From the NCBI GenBank assembly GCA_947626265.1, contig CANQRM010000021.1, positions 1-52,071 of the forward strand: a DNA stretch of 52,071 bases. Direction: 5' to 3'. This document shows, one piece after another, positions 22,420 to 31,887 of this stretch (positions are counted from its first letter, which is position 1; every line of letters begins with the position of its first letter). Position numbers and translations under genes: made by a program. The notes beneath the pieces were generated by a model. That model did no database searches. It was not told the origin of the DNA and worked only from the letters and a program-made list of their open reading frames with translations. The DNA comes from an uncultured Oscillospiraceae bacterium. Lineage in GTDB: Bacteria > Bacillota > Clostridia > Oscillospirales > Oscillospiraceae.

Positions 22420-23423
22420 CAGAGAGAACCATGCAGATAGACCGGATGGAGAACGTGATAAGCGTATTCGGCTCCTTCGACCAGAATCTGCGCATCATTG
22501 AGACGGAGCTGGGCGTGACTATCACCAACCGGGACGAGAATTTAAAGATCGCCGGGGAGGCGGAGAACGTCATGCACGCGGAAAAGGCCATTGACGGGCT
22601 TTTGTCCCTGGCGGCCCGGGGCGAGGCCATCGACAGCCAGAACGTGCGCTACATCATCAAGATGGTCCTGGCCGGCCAGGAGGACAAGATCGGCGACCTG
22701 GCCCGGGGCGTCATATGCGTCACCGCCAAGGGCCGGCCCGTGAAGCCCAAGACCATCGGCCAGAAGACCTATGTGGACGCTATCAAGAACAACACCGTCA
22801 CCCTGGGCGTGGGCCCCGCCGGCACGGGCAAGACGTATCTCGCCGTGGCCTGCGCCGTGGCGGCCTTCCGGGAGAAGCGGGTCAACCGCATCGTGCTGAC
22901 CCGCCCGGCGGTGGAGGCCGGGGAGCGGCTGGGGTTTTTGCCCGGGGACCTGCAGAGCAAGGTGGACCCGTACCTGCGGCCTTTATACGACGCCCTCTTC
23001 GACATGCTGGGGGCGGAGACCTATAACAAGTACCTGGAGCGGGGGGACATCGAGGTGGCGCCCCTGGCTTATATGCGCGGCCGGACGCTGGACGACAGCT
23101 TCATCATCCTGGACGAGGCCCAGAACACCAGCCGGGAGCAGATGAAGATGTTCCTGACCCGCCTGGGCTTCGGCTCCACGGCGGTGATCACCGGCGACGT
23201 GACCCAGATAGACCTGCCCGCCGACAAGGTGTCGGGCCTTAAGGAGGCCATGCGGGTATTGGAGGGCGTGGAGGACATCGCCATCTGCCGCCTCACCGGC
23301 GCGGACGTGGTGCGCCACATCATCGTACAGCGCATCATCGAGGCCTATGAAAAGCACGCCAAGGACGAGCCCCCTGTGAAGACGTACAAGCCAAAATATA
23401 AGAATAACGGAGGCCGCCGCTGA
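22416..23423 (+). CDS. phoH: PhoH-like ATPase/RNA-associated protein
   Basis: A P-loop ATPase of 335 residues. An N-terminal KH-like region (about 1-90, with [12 protein letters not shown]) precedes the PhoH ATPase: Walker A GPAGTGKT at about residues 133-140, the Walker B region [12 protein letters not shown], and [18 protein letters not shown]. The start is ATG 22416, nine bases after AAGGA and overlapping the yqfD stop; a GTG at 22410 is too close to the ribosome-binding site. The family is linked to RNA metabolism and always sits before ybeY in Firmicutes, as here. Confidence 0.95.
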   Translation: MTERTMQIDRMENVISVFGSFDQNLRIIETELGVTITNRDENLKIAGEAENVMHAEKAIDGLLSLAARGEAIDSQNVRYIIKMVLAGQEDKIGDLARGVICVTAKGRPVKPKTIGQKTYVDAIKNNTVTLGVGPAGTGKTYLAVACAVAAFREKRVNRIVLTRPAVEAGERLGFLPGDLQSKVDPYLRPLYDALFDMLGAETYNKYLERGDIEVAPLAYMRGRTLDDSFIILDEAQNTSREQMKMFLTRLGFGSTAVITGDVTQIDLPADKVSGLKEAMRVLEGVEDIAICRLTGADVVRHIIVQRIIEAYEKHAKDEPPVKTYKPKYKNNGGRR

Positions 23424-23896
23424 TGGAAAAGCTGAAGCTGTCCCTGCGCTGCGAGCACGGCGCAAAGTGCCCGCCGGAACTGAAAAAGCGCATCAGGACC
23501 GCCGCCCGGGCGGTATTGGAAGCGGAGAAGGTGGAGGGACCCTGGGAGCTCTCCGTGCTGCTCACCGACGACGAGGGCATCCGGACCATCAACAAGGAAT
23601 TCCGCGATGTGGACAAGCCCACGGACGTGCTGAGCTTTCCCATGGGAGACACGGACCCGGAGACGGGCCGGCTCCTGCTGGGGGATATGGTGCTGAACAC
23701 GGCACAGGCGGAAAAGCAGGGGGCCGAATTCGGACACGGGGCGGACCACGAGATAAGCTATTTGACCGTCCACAGCGTGCTGCACCTGCTGGGGTACGAC
23801 CATGTGGACGAGGGAGAGATGAAAAAAGCCATGCGGGCCCGGGAGAAGGCCATCATGGCGCAGTTGGAGCCGGATACGGCCACGGAGGAAGCCTGA
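23423..23896 (+). CDS. ybeY: Endoribonuclease YbeY (rRNA maturation factor)
   Basis: A 157-residue metalloprotein involved in 16S rRNA 3' maturation and ribosome quality control. The zinc motif HSVLHLLGYDH gives His117, His121 and His127, and DVLSFPMGD and LGDMVLN are conserved. The ATG shares one base with the phoH stop (TGATG), and its stop is similarly joined to era. Confidence 0.95.
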   Translation: MEKLKLSLRCEHGAKCPPELKKRIRTAARAVLEAEKVEGPWELSVLLTDDEGIRTINKEFRDVDKPTDVLSFPMGDTDPETGRLLLGDMVLNTAQAEKQGAEFGHGADHEISYLTVHSVLHLLGYDHVDEGEMKKAMRAREKAIMAQLEPDTATEEA

Positions 23897-24795
23897 TGAT
23901 CAAAAAGACCGCCATGGTGACCATATGCGGACGGCCCAACGTGGGCAAGTCCACCCTGACCAACGCCCTGGTGGGGGAGAAGATCGCCATCGTATCCCCC
24001 AAGCCCCAGACCACCCGCACCCGCATCCTGGCCGTGGCCAGCCGGGGCGAGACCCAGTTCGTCTTTGCCGACACCCCCGGCTTCCACCGGGCCCGGACGA
24101 AGCTGGGCAATTACATGGACGACGTGGTCCGCCAGAGCGTGGCGGACGTGGACGCGGTGGTGCTGATGGCGGAGCCCGTGCCCCAGGTGGGAGAGATAGA
24201 GAAAAAACTCATCGCCCGGATAAAGGAGACCGACGTGCCTGCGGTGCTGGCCATCAACAAGGTGGACGCCCTGGAGGATAAGCGCACGCTCCTGCCCGTC
24301 ATCGCGGCCTACAGCGCGGAGCATGATTTCGCCGCTGTCGTGCCCATCAGCGCCCAGACAGGCGAGGGCGTGGAGGAGCTTCTGGCGGAGCTGGACAAGT
24401 TTGCATTGGAGGGGCCTGCGCTCTTTCCGGATGACGTTATTAGCGACCAGCCGGAGAAGCAGATATGCGCCGAGATCGTCCGGGAGAAGCTGCTTCTGTG
24501 CCTTGACAAGGAGATACCCCACGGCACCGCCGTGGTGGTGACAAAGTTTGCCGAGCGGGACGACGGCAGCGACATCATCGACCTGGACGTGACCATCTAC
24601 TGCGAAAAGCAGTCCCACAAGGGCATCATCATCGGCAAGCACGGCGCCATGCTCAAGCACATCGGGGAGCTGGCCCGGAAGGACATCGAGGCTTTCATGG
24701 GCACGAAGGTGTTTCTGCAGACCTGGGTGAAGGTGAAGGAAAACTGGCGGGACTCCGACGCGCTGCTGCGAAATTTTGGATTTACCAACGAGTGA
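23896..24795 (+). CDS. era: GTPase Era
   Basis: Essential GTPase for 30S subunit assembly, 299 residues. G1 is GRPNVGKST (about 12-20), G2 lies in PQTTRTRI, G3 in DTPGFH, G4 in NKVD and G5 in ISAQ. The C-terminal KH domain (about 205-299) contains the GxxG-type loop IIIGKHGAMLKHIG. It follows ybeY directly (TGATG); dgkA and cdd, often between them in bacilli, are absent. Confidence 0.97.
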   Translation: MIKKTAMVTICGRPNVGKSTLTNALVGEKIAIVSPKPQTTRTRILAVASRGETQFVFADTPGFHRARTKLGNYMDDVVRQSVADVDAVVLMAEPVPQVGEIEKKLIARIKETDVPAVLAINKVDALEDKRTLLPVIAAYSAEHDFAAVVPISAQTGEGVEELLAELDKFALEGPALFPDDVISDQPEKQICAEIVREKLLLCLDKEIPHGTAVVVTKFAERDDGSDIIDLDVTIYCEKQSHKGIIIGKHGAMLKHIGELARKDIEAFMGTKVFLQTWVKVKENWRDSDALLRNFGFTNE

Positions 24796-24835
24796 TTTTT
24801 GCCTGCATCCCGTGGCACACTAATGCCGTGGGGTG

Positions 24836-24928
24836 ATGGATTTGAAAAGCGAATTGCTTTGGCAGATATTCATGGATACGGGCGACCCCATGTGCTGGAT
24901 GCTGTACCGGCGCATGGAGCGCCGGTGA
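24836..24928 (+). CDS. yqzL: YqzL-family small protein (30 aa)
   Basis: A very short ORF between era and recO, the normal position of yqzL in Firmicutes. The sequence MDLKSELLWQIFMDTGDP and the ending YRRMERR resemble the family pattern of a hydrophobic helix, then F..TG and LLY..ME. ATG 24836 follows GTGGGG closely. It is shorter than the roughly 45-residue family average, ending directly after the ME motif. Function is unknown in all species. Confidence 0.75.
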   Translation: MDLKSELLWQIFMDTGDPMCWMLYRRMERR

Positions 24929-24944
24929 TGGACGGGGTACATAG

Positions 24945-25688
24945 ATGTTTTTGACGACCAGGGGCCTGGTGCTGCGCTCGGTGCGCTATAAGGAGGCCGA
25001 CCGCATCCTCACCGTGCTGACCCAAGACGCGGGCAAGCTTACCGTAAAGGCACGGGGCGCCCTCAGAAAGGGCAGCAAGATGGCCGCCGCCAGCCAGGAC
25101 CTCTGCTGGTCGGAGTTCACCCTCTTCGGCAACCGGGGGAAGTGGACCGCCGACGAGGGGTCTACCTTAGAGCAGTTCCTGGGTCTTCGGGAGGACATCT
25201 CCCAGCTGGCTCTGGGAGCCTATTTTGCCGAGCTTCTGGACACGGTATGCCCCGAGGAGCAGCCCGCGGGCCCGGCCCTGCAGCTGGCCCTGAACGCCCT
25301 GTACGCCCTGAGCCGGGGCATCTATGGGCCGGAGCATGTGAAGGCGGTATTTGAGCTGCGGCTCATGAGTTTGGAAGGGTTCCAGCCGGAGGTGGAGGCC
25401 TGCGGCGTATGCGGCCGCCCAGACCCGGACGGGCCTATGTTCTCCCCGGCGTCGGGCATGGTCCACTGCGCCGGCTGCGCCCCAGGGGCGGAGGGGCCAT
25501 CGGTGGCCCTGGACGGGGATGCCCTCGCCGCCATGCGGCACATCGTCGCCGCGGCGCCCAAAAAGGAGTTTTCCTTCCACATCCCCGAAGGCTCTCTGGA
25601 GCGGCTGGGCCGGGCGGCGGAGCTGTTTGCCAGGTATCAGCTGGACAGGAATTTCTACTCACTGGACTATTGGAAGAGCGTAAAATGA
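24945..25688 (+). CDS. recO: DNA repair protein RecO
   Basis: Recombination mediator that loads RecA with RecR, 247 residues. The N-terminal OB fold begins TTRGLVLRSVRYKEADRI and contains GKLTVKARGALRKGSK. The C-terminal half has the zinc-binding pair CGVCG and CAGC (about residues 151-180) seen in Gram-positive RecO. ATG 24945 is 16 bases after yqzL, and the stop overlaps the mutS2 ATG by four bases. Confidence 0.93.
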   Translation: MFLTTRGLVLRSVRYKEADRILTVLTQDAGKLTVKARGALRKGSKMAAASQDLCWSEFTLFGNRGKWTADEGSTLEQFLGLREDISQLALGAYFAELLDTVCPEEQPAGPALQLALNALYALSRGIYGPEHVKAVFELRLMSLEGFQPEVEACGVCGRPDPDGPMFSPASGMVHCAGCAPGAEGPSVALDGDALAAMRHIVAAAPKKEFSFHIPEGSLERLGRAAELFARYQLDRNFYSLDYWKSVK

Positions 25689-28057
25689 GTTTATACGAAA
25701 AATCCTTACAGACCATCGAACTGCCGGCGGTGTTGGAGCTGCTGGCGGCCAAGTGCGCCTCCGACGGGGCCAAGGCCCTGGCCCGGGCCCTGCGGCCATT
25801 CGATGACAAAAACCGGGTGGGGGAGCGCCAGCGGGAGACCACCGACGCCAAGACCATGGTGGAGACAAAGGGCAGCCCCTCCTTCTCGGGGCTGAAGGAC
25901 GTGCGCCCGTCCCTGGCCCGGGCGGACATGGGCGGCATGCTCAACACCCGGGAGCTTCTGGACATCGCCGGGGTGCTCTTCTGCGCCCGGGCGGTGAGTT
26001 CCTATGCCTCTGGCCGGGGGGACTGCGGGAGCCTCAAACGCCTTTTCACCGCCATCAGCCCCAACCGTTTTCTGGAGGAGAAGATCACCACCGCCATCAC
26101 CGGCGAGGAGGAGATCGCCGACGGGGCCAGCCCCGAACTTGCGGACATACGCCGGAAGATGCGGGCGGCCTCCGCCCGGGCAAGGGACGCCCTGCAGAAG
26201 ATCATCACCGCGCCCAGCTACGCGAAAGTATTGCAGGAGCCCATCATCACCCAGCGGGGCGGCCGGTTCGTGGTGCCCGTGCGGGCGGAAAAGAAGGGGG
26301 ACCTGCCGGGGCTGGTCCACGATGTGTCCGGCAGCGGCGCCACCCTCTTCGTGGAGCCCATGGGCGTGGTGAAGGCCAACAACGAGCTGCGGGAGCTGGG
26401 GGCCAGGGAGAAGGCGGAGATAGAGCGCATCCTCATGGAGCTCTCCGCCGAGTGCGCCGGGGCCCGGGGCGGGATAGACCTTGACTATACCGTCCTCACG
26501 GAGCTGGATCTCATCTTTGCCAAGGCGGAGCTGAGCTATGACCTGAACTGCGGCGAGCCTATTTTGACGGAAAATGAGCTGATTTTGAAAAAAGCCCGGC
26601 ACCCGCTGCTGCCGAGAGGCACGGCGGTGCCCATCGACGTGACCTTGGGCGGGGAGTACGACGCCATGGTCATCACCGGCCCCAACACCGGCGGCAAGAC
26701 CGTGACATTGAAGACCCTGGGTCTCATGTGCGCCATGGCATGCTGCGGGCTTCACATCCCCGCGGGGGACGGCAGCGCCGTGCCCGTGGTGGAAAGGATT
26801 CTCGCGGACATCGGCGATGAGCAGTCCATCGAGCAGTCCCTTTCCACCTTTTCAAGCCACATGGTGAACATCGTGGCGATACTCAAGGAATGCGGGCCGG
26901 GTAGCCTGGTGCTCCTGGACGAGGTGGGCGCTGGCACCGACCCCACGGAGGGGGCGGCGCTGGCCATCTCCATTCTGGAATATGCCCGCGAGGCCGGGGC
27001 CACCGTGGCCGCCACCACCCACTACGCGGAGCTGAAGGTCTACGCCACCAACACCAAGGGGGTGGTGAACGCCTCCTGCGAGTTTGACGTGAATTCCCTG
27101 CGGCCAACCTACCGCCTGCTGGTGGGCATCCCGGGCAAGTCCAACGCCTTCGCCATCAGCCGGCGTCTGGGCCTTCCCGAGAGCATCATCGAGGATGCCG
27201 GCCGGCGGATAGACGCTGGCTCCACCGATTTTGAAAAGACCATCGAGCGGCTGGAGGCCCAGCGCCTCGCCATGGAAAAGGAGACGGAGGAGCGGGAGCG
27301 CGCCAACCGGGCCGCCCAGGAGGATGCCGCCAAGGCCGAGCGCATGCGCCGGGAGCTGGAGGTGCGCCTGGAGAAGGCAGAATTGAAGGCCCGCCGGGAC
27401 GCGGAGCGCATCATAAAAGAAGCTCGCGCCGCCGCCGACGAGGCCTACCGGCAGATCGACCGGGAGCGGGCCATGGGCCTGGAGGAGCTGGATCACCAGA
27501 AGATCAACGAGGCCCGGGCCGACCTGCGCCGGCGGCTCAACCTGGCGGAGGAAAATGTCCGCAGCCGGGAGGAGATAGCCGCGCCCCGGAAGAAGGAGCA
27601 GACCCGGCCCATCGTGGCGGGGGACACGGTGGAGCTTCTCTCCACCGGCCGGCAGGCGGAGGTCCTGGCCGTCAACGGCAACGGCACGCTTTCCCTCCAA
27701 ATGGGCGCCATGAAGGTGACCGTCTCCCCGGAGGAGGTCAACCTGGTGGACAAGCCGGGGAAGCAGAAGATATCCGTCGCCGCGGCGGCGGGAAGAGCCC
27801 TTCGCACCGCGTCGGTGTCCCGGGAGCTGGACATACGGGGCATGATGGCGGACGAGGCGGAACTGGCCGTAGAGCGGTATCTGGACGCGGCCTCCGCCGC
27901 GCGGTTGGAGACCGTCACCATCATCCACGGCAAGGGCACAGGCGCTCTGCGGGCGGCGGTGCAGCAGATTCTGAAGCGCAGCCGCCTCGTCAAAAGTTAC
28001 CGTCTGGGCCGGTACGGCGAGGGAGAGACCGGGGTAACAGTTGTGGAACTGAAATAA
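25685..28057 (+). CDS. mutS2: Endonuclease MutS2
   Basis: A 790-residue MutS-family ATPase. Walker A GPNTGGKT lies at about residues 332-339, the signature STFSSHM and Walker B LVLLDEVGAGTDP follow, then a long coiled coil (about 510-640), a KOW-like segment and a C-terminal Smr nuclease domain (about 715-790) with LDIRGM and IHGKGTGALR. Newer work ties MutS2 to collided-ribosome rescue, older work to suppression of recombination. ATG 25685 overlaps recO (ATGA). The Smr LDxR motif reads LDIR, so nuclease activity is plausible. Confidence 0.95.
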   Translation: MSLYEKSLQTIELPAVLELLAAKCASDGAKALARALRPFDDKNRVGERQRETTDAKTMVETKGSPSFSGLKDVRPSLARADMGGMLNTRELLDIAGVLFCARAVSSYASGRGDCGSLKRLFTAISPNRFLEEKITTAITGEEEIADGASPELADIRRKMRAASARARDALQKIITAPSYAKVLQEPIITQRGGRFVVPVRAEKKGDLPGLVHDVSGSGATLFVEPMGVVKANNELRELGAREKAEIERILMELSAECAGARGGIDLDYTVLTELDLIFAKAELSYDLNCGEPILTENELILKKARHPLLPRGTAVPIDVTLGGEYDAMVITGPNTGGKTVTLKTLGLMCAMACCGLHIPAGDGSAVPVVERILADIGDEQSIEQSLSTFSSHMVNIVAILKECGPGSLVLLDEVGAGTDPTEGAALAISILEYAREAGATVAATTHYAELKVYATNTKGVVNASCEFDVNSLRPTYRLLVGIPGKSNAFAISRRLGLPESIIEDAGRRIDAGSTDFEKTIERLEAQRLAMEKETEERERANRAAQEDAAKAERMRRELEVRLEKAELKARRDAERIIKEARAAADEAYRQIDRERAMGLEELDHQKINEARADLRRRLNLAEENVRSREEIAAPRKKEQTRPIVAGDTVELLSTGRQAEVLAVNGNGTLSLQMGAMKVTVSPEEVNLVDKPGKQKISVAAAAGRALRTASVSRELDIRGMMADEAELAVERYLDAASAARLETVTIIHGKGTGALRAAVQQILKRSRLVKSYRLGRYGEGETGVTVVELK

Positions 28058-28124
28058 AAAGATTCTTCCAGGTTAATGCCAACTGTGCATTCCTCCAAAG
28101 TATAAGAAAACGCGCTTAAAACAT

Positions 28125-28153
28125 TTGCGAATCCGGGAGTTTTTTGCTAAAGT
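28125..28153 (+). promoter_or_regulatory. Promoter of ptsH
   Basis: TTGCGA (28125-28130), a 17-base spacer and TAAAGT (28148-28153), about 40 bases before the ATG, in an AT-rich gap after mutS2. Confidence 0.6.
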
Positions 28154-28192
28154 ATAGTTAAACATCTGCTTGTAAAGGATAGGTGTACTCCC

Positions 28193-28456
28193 ATGATCAA
28201 TCGTGAAGTTACCATCAACAACCAGGTAGGTCTGCACGCCCGGCCCGCCACCTTCTTCATCCAGAAGGCCAATGAGTTCAAGAGCGTTATCTGGATCGAG
28301 AAGGAAGACCGCCGCGTGAACGCGAAGAGCCTGCTGGGCGTCCTGTCCCTGGGCATCGTCAAGGGCACCACGGTCAACATCATCGCCGACGGTCCCGATG
28401 AGAACGAAGCGGTGGAGACGCTGACCGACCTCATCGACAAAGAGTTTGCCGAGTGA
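28193..28456 (+). CDS. ptsH: HPr-family phosphocarrier protein
   Basis: An 87-residue PTS carrier. The phosphorylatable His15 is in GLHARPA and the regulatory Ser46 in NAKSLLGVLSLG, so both EI-dependent phosphorylation and HPr-kinase control are possible. Its presence excludes a Crh-type paralogue, which lacks His15. No PTS enzyme gene is near. It has its own promoter and terminator and so is a single-gene unit. Confidence 0.93.
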   Translation: MINREVTINNQVGLHARPATFFIQKANEFKSVIWIEKEDRRVNAKSLLGVLSLGIVKGTTVNIIADGPDENEAVETLTDLIDKEFAE

Positions 28457-28470
28457 TCCCTATTAGCGGA

Positions 28471-28502
28471 AAGAAGGGTGTGTGAAAAACACACCCTTTC
28501 TT
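28471..28502 (+). terminator. Terminator after ptsH
   Basis: An 8-bp GC-containing stem (28476-28483 and 28489-28496) flanked by AAGAA and TTTCTT, loop GAAAA. It ends 17 bases before uvrC. Confidence 0.85.
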
Positions 28503-28518
28503 GCTATCTGTAAAGACT

Positions 28519-30339
28519 ATGGATAAGATCGCCCAGTTACGGGAAAAAGCCAATAAGCTGCCCCTGCTCCCCGGCGTTTACATCATGCAAAACGCCGCCG
28601 GGGAGGTCATTTACGTGGGCAAGGCCAAGGCCCTGAAAAACCGGGTGACCAGCTATTTTAGGGGCGAGCACCTGCCAAAGGTGGCGGCCATGGTCAGCCA
28701 TGTGGACGACTTCTCCGTCATCGTGGCGACCTCGGAGTTCGAGGCGCTGATGCTGGAAAACAGCCTTATAAAGCGCCACAAGCCACACTACAACATCCTT
28801 CTCCGCGACGACAAGACCTACCCCTATATCCGCCTGGATGAGCGGGAGGAGTATCCCGGCTTCTCCATCGTGGGCCGCACGGCCCCGGACGGGGCGCGGT
28901 ATTTTGGCCCCTACGGGGGGCGGGGCGTGAGCCACAGCATATTGAACACCCTGGCAAAGGCCCTGAAAATGCCCACCTGCGGGAAGAAATTTCCCCGGGA
29001 CATAGGCAAAGCCCGGCCCTGCCTCAACTGGCATATGGGCGTGTGTGAGGGCTGGTGCCGGGGCGAGCCCGATGGGGCGGAGTACCGGGCCCGGATCGGT
29101 CAGGCGGAGCAGATACTCTCCGGCGGGGCGAAGGAGCTGATGGGCCAGCTGGAACGGGAGATGCTCCAAGCCTCCGAGGACCTGCGCTTTGAAAAGGCGG
29201 CACAATTGCGGGACCGCCTCGCCGCCGTGAAGGAGCTCAATAACCGCCAGACGGTCTTAAAGGCCGCCCGGGCGGATGTGGATGCTGTGGGCTTTCACCG
29301 CTCGGCCAAGACCTCCTTCGTGGTCCTGCACTACGCCGAGGGGGACCTGGCGGGAAAGGATCTGGAACAGATGCCGGAGCCCCTGGAGGACGACGCCGCG
29401 GCGGTGTCTGCCCTGGTGCGGCAGTACTATACCATCCGGGGCGCCTGGCCGAGACAGATCCTGCTGCCCGTGGAGATAGAGGACGCCGAGCCACTATCGC
29501 AAATGCTCAGCGAGATGGCGGGGCGGAAGGTGGAACTGATCGCCCCTCAGCGGGGGATCAAGCGGGAGCTCATGGAGGCCGCGGTGCGAAACGCCCGGGA
29601 GGAGAGTTTGCGTGCCGAGAGCGAGGCCGAGCGGCGGGTGAAGACCCTGGAATGGCTCCAAAAGATGCTGGGCCTTCCCGAGCCCATCCACCGGATGGAG
29701 TCCTTCGACATCTCCAACACCGGGGATTTCGGCATCGTGGCATCCATGGTGGTGTTCGTGGATGGAAAGCCCGCCCGCAGCCAGTACCGGAAGTTCAAGA
29801 TGAAGACCGTGGAGCATCAGGACGACTTCGCCAGCATGCACGAGGCCGTGAGCCGGAGGCTGGCTCACTTCAAGGACGGGGATGAGAAGTTCTCGCCGCT
29901 GCCCGACGTGCTGCTCATCGACGGCGGCGTGGGCCAGGTGGCCATGGCGGTGCAGGCCATGGAAGAGCAGGGGTATCCCGATATCCCCGTGTTCGGCATG
30001 GTGAAGGATGACCGGCACCGGACCCGGGCCCTGACGACGCCGGATGGGCGGGAGATCGGCATCTCCGCCAGCCCCGCAGTGTTCGCCCTCATCGGCAATA
30101 TCCAGGAGGAGACCCACCGGTTCGCCATCACCTACCACAAGACCCTGCGGAAAAAGGCTATCGGCTCCAGCCTGGAGGAGATAGAGGGCGTGGGCCCGAA
30201 GCGCCGGGCGGCGCTTTTGAAGCGGTTCAAGAGTGTCAAAGCTGTGGCGGCCGCGTCCCTGGAGGAATTGCAGGACGTGGTTCCAAAGGACACCGCCCGG
30301 GCGGTATACGACCATTTCCATTCCAAGGAGAACGAGTAA
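28519..30339 (+). CDS. uvrC: Excinuclease ABC subunit C
   Basis: Dual-incision nuclease of nucleotide excision repair, 606 residues. The GIY-YIG domain is at the N-terminus (LPGVYIMQNAAGEVIYVGKA), a UVR motif lies at about 200-235 (LRFEKAAQLRDRL), the RNase H-like nuclease domain follows (MESFDISN, VLLIDGGVGQ), and a helix-hairpin-helix pair closes it (IEGVGPKRRAALL). ATG 28519 is preferred to an in-frame TTG at 28501 inside the ptsH terminator. Neither has a clear ribosome-binding site. The stop shares one base with the rsmD ATG. Confidence 0.95.
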   Translation: MDKIAQLREKANKLPLLPGVYIMQNAAGEVIYVGKAKALKNRVTSYFRGEHLPKVAAMVSHVDDFSVIVATSEFEALMLENSLIKRHKPHYNILLRDDKTYPYIRLDEREEYPGFSIVGRTAPDGARYFGPYGGRGVSHSILNTLAKALKMPTCGKKFPRDIGKARPCLNWHMGVCEGWCRGEPDGAEYRARIGQAEQILSGGAKELMGQLEREMLQASEDLRFEKAAQLRDRLAAVKELNNRQTVLKAARADVDAVGFHRSAKTSFVVLHYAEGDLAGKDLEQMPEPLEDDAAAVSALVRQYYTIRGAWPRQILLPVEIEDAEPLSQMLSEMAGRKVELIAPQRGIKRELMEAAVRNAREESLRAESEAERRVKTLEWLQKMLGLPEPIHRMESFDISNTGDFGIVASMVVFVDGKPARSQYRKFKMKTVEHQDDFASMHEAVSRRLAHFKDGDEKFSPLPDVLLIDGGVGQVAMAVQAMEEQGYPDIPVFGMVKDDRHRTRALTTPDGREIGISASPAVFALIGNIQEETHRFAITYHKTLRKKAIGSSLEEIEGVGPKRRAALLKRFKSVKAVAAASLEELQDVVPKDTARAVYDHFHSKENE

Positions 30340-30878
30340 TGCGCGTGATCACAGGCACGGCCCGTGGCCGGAAGCTCATGGAGCCCAAGGATATGTCCGT
30401 GCGGCCCACCACCGACATGGTGAAGGAGGCCATCTTCAGCATCGTCCAGTTCGACGTGCCGGGCCGGCGTGTCCTGGACCTGTTCGCCGGGACGGGGCAG
30501 CTGGGCATTGAGGCCCTGAGCCGGGGGGCGCGGGAGTGCGTCTTCGTGGACCAGAGCCCCGCCTCGTTGGCCCTGGTGCGGAAGAATCTGGAGATATGCA
30601 AAATGCAGGCGCCCGTGGTGCGCGCCGACGCCCTCTCCTATCTTGAAAGCTGCGGAAAATTCGACCTGGTGCTCCTGGACCCGCCCTACCACGAGGGCTT
30701 ATACGACAAGATTCTGCAAAAAGTATTTGGATTTGACATATTGAACGATGGTGGTATAATATTGGTCGAGAGCATGCGTGACGAGCCCATGCCCCCGGCC
30801 CCCGCGCCCTATGAAAAGGGACGGACCTACAACTACGGGAAGATCTCCCTGACCACCTACAGGAGAAACGCCTCATGA
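30339..30878 (+). CDS. rsmD: 16S rRNA (guanine966-N2)-methyltransferase RsmD
   Basis: SAM-dependent methyltransferase of 179 residues. It starts with the family's MRVITGTARGRKL and has VRPTTDMVKEAIFSI, the SAM loop VLDLFAGTGQLGIEALSRGA and the catalytic LLDPPY. It overlaps uvrC and coaD by one and four bases respectively, and the rsmD-coaD pairing is conserved in bacteria. Confidence 0.95.
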   Translation: MRVITGTARGRKLMEPKDMSVRPTTDMVKEAIFSIVQFDVPGRRVLDLFAGTGQLGIEALSRGARECVFVDQSPASLALVRKNLEICKMQAPVVRADALSYLESCGKFDLVLLDPPYHEGLYDKILQKVFGFDILNDGGIILVESMRDEPMPPAPAPYEKGRTYNYGKISLTTYRRNAS

Positions 30879-31372
30879 CCACCGCCATCATTCCCGGCAG
30901 CTTCGACCCCATCACCCTGGGCCACCTGAACATCATCCGCCGGGCGGCGAAGATATTCGACCGGGTCATCGTGTGCGTGATGAAAAACCGGGCCAAGACG
31001 CCCATGTTCACCATCGACGAGCGCATGGACATGGTCCGCCGGAGCACGGAGCGGTTCGGGAACGTGCAGGTGTCCACCACGGACATGCTCCTGGCGGAGT
31101 ATGCCAAGCAGTTCGAGGGCGCGGTGATCGTGAAGGGCCTGCGGGCGGTGTCGGACTTCGACTATGAGTTCCAGATCGCCCTGGTCAACAAGAAGATGAA
31201 CCCGGACCTGGACACCCTGTTTTTGACGTCCAGCGAAAAATATACCTTCCTCAGCTCCACCGTGGTGAAGGAGATGGCCGCCTACGGGGCGGACCTCTCC
31301 GAGCTGGTGCCGAAGGAGATCATATCCGATATCACAGAGAAAACAAAGATCAGGAGGCAGACAGAGAAATGA
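30875..31372 (+). CDS. coaD: Phosphopantetheine adenylyltransferase
   Basis: Fourth step of coenzyme A synthesis (ATP + 4'-phosphopantetheine), 165 residues. The nucleotidyltransferase motif GSFDPITLGHLNII is at the N-terminus, VKGLRAVSDFDYE in the middle and the SSTVVKE signature near residue 129. It overlaps rsmD and the next gene by four bases each. Confidence 0.96.
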   Translation: MTTAIIPGSFDPITLGHLNIIRRAAKIFDRVIVCVMKNRAKTPMFTIDERMDMVRRSTERFGNVQVSTTDMLLAEYAKQFEGAVIVKGLRAVSDFDYEFQIALVNKKMNPDLDTLFLTSSEKYTFLSSTVVKEMAAYGADLSELVPKEIISDITEKTKIRRQTEK

Positions 31373-31863
31373 ACGAGAATCAGGGGATCCTTGAGCTGAT
31401 AGAAATGCTGTATACCATGATCTCCGACGCCTGGGGCGTGCCCCTGGGGCAGGACAAGTGCCTGGTGGACCGGGAGAAGGCCCTGGACCTCATTGAGGAG
31501 ATCAAGGCCCAGCTGCCCGCCGAGATGGCGGAGGCCAAGCGCCTGGTGTCCGCCCGGGACGAGTTCATCCGCAACGCCAAGAAGGAGGCCGAGTCCGTCC
31601 GCAAGATGGCGGAGGAGCGGGCCCGGAAGATGGTGGAGGAGCAGGAGGTCGTCCGCGCCGCCAAGGCCCGGGCCGAGGAAATGATCGCCACCGCCGACAA
31701 CAAGTCCCGGGAGCTGCGCAAGGCCGCCAACGAGTACCTGGTGGAGTCCATGCAGAACGCCGAGGAATCCATGGCCCAGGCCCTGGACATCGTGCGCAAG
31801 ACCCGCGCCAAGTTCCGCTCCGCCGCCTCCGGCACCAAGATGGACATCCAGCGGGAGCAATAA
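31369..31863 (+). CDS. Coiled-coil protein of unknown function downstream of coaD
   Basis: A 164-residue soluble protein without signal peptide or membrane segment. Residues about 40-145 are a long Ala/Glu/Lys/Arg-rich coiled coil resembling the stalk of ATP synthase b subunits or DivIVA-like proteins, but neither the membrane anchor of b subunits nor the DivIVA N-terminal domain is seen. The N-terminus (ILELIEMLYTMISDAWGVPL, DREKALDLIEEIK) is distinctive. The gene is the last of uvrC-rsmD-coaD, starting inside the coaD stop, and ends at a strong terminator. Genes of this type after coaD recur in Clostridia; their function is not known to me. Confidence 0.75.
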   Translation: MNENQGILELIEMLYTMISDAWGVPLGQDKCLVDREKALDLIEEIKAQLPAEMAEAKRLVSARDEFIRNAKKEAESVRKMAEERARKMVEEQEVVRAAKARAEEMIATADNKSRELRKAANEYLVESMQNAEESMAQALDIVRKTRAKFRSAASGTKMDIQREQ

Positions 31864-31887
31864 TGTCTGCCTGATTTTAAATAAGCC

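Noticed and set aside
24788-24835. CACACTAAT before yqzL as a sigma-G-type -10 box
   Set aside because: No acceptable -35 element at the right distance; yqzL is more simply cotranscribed with era.
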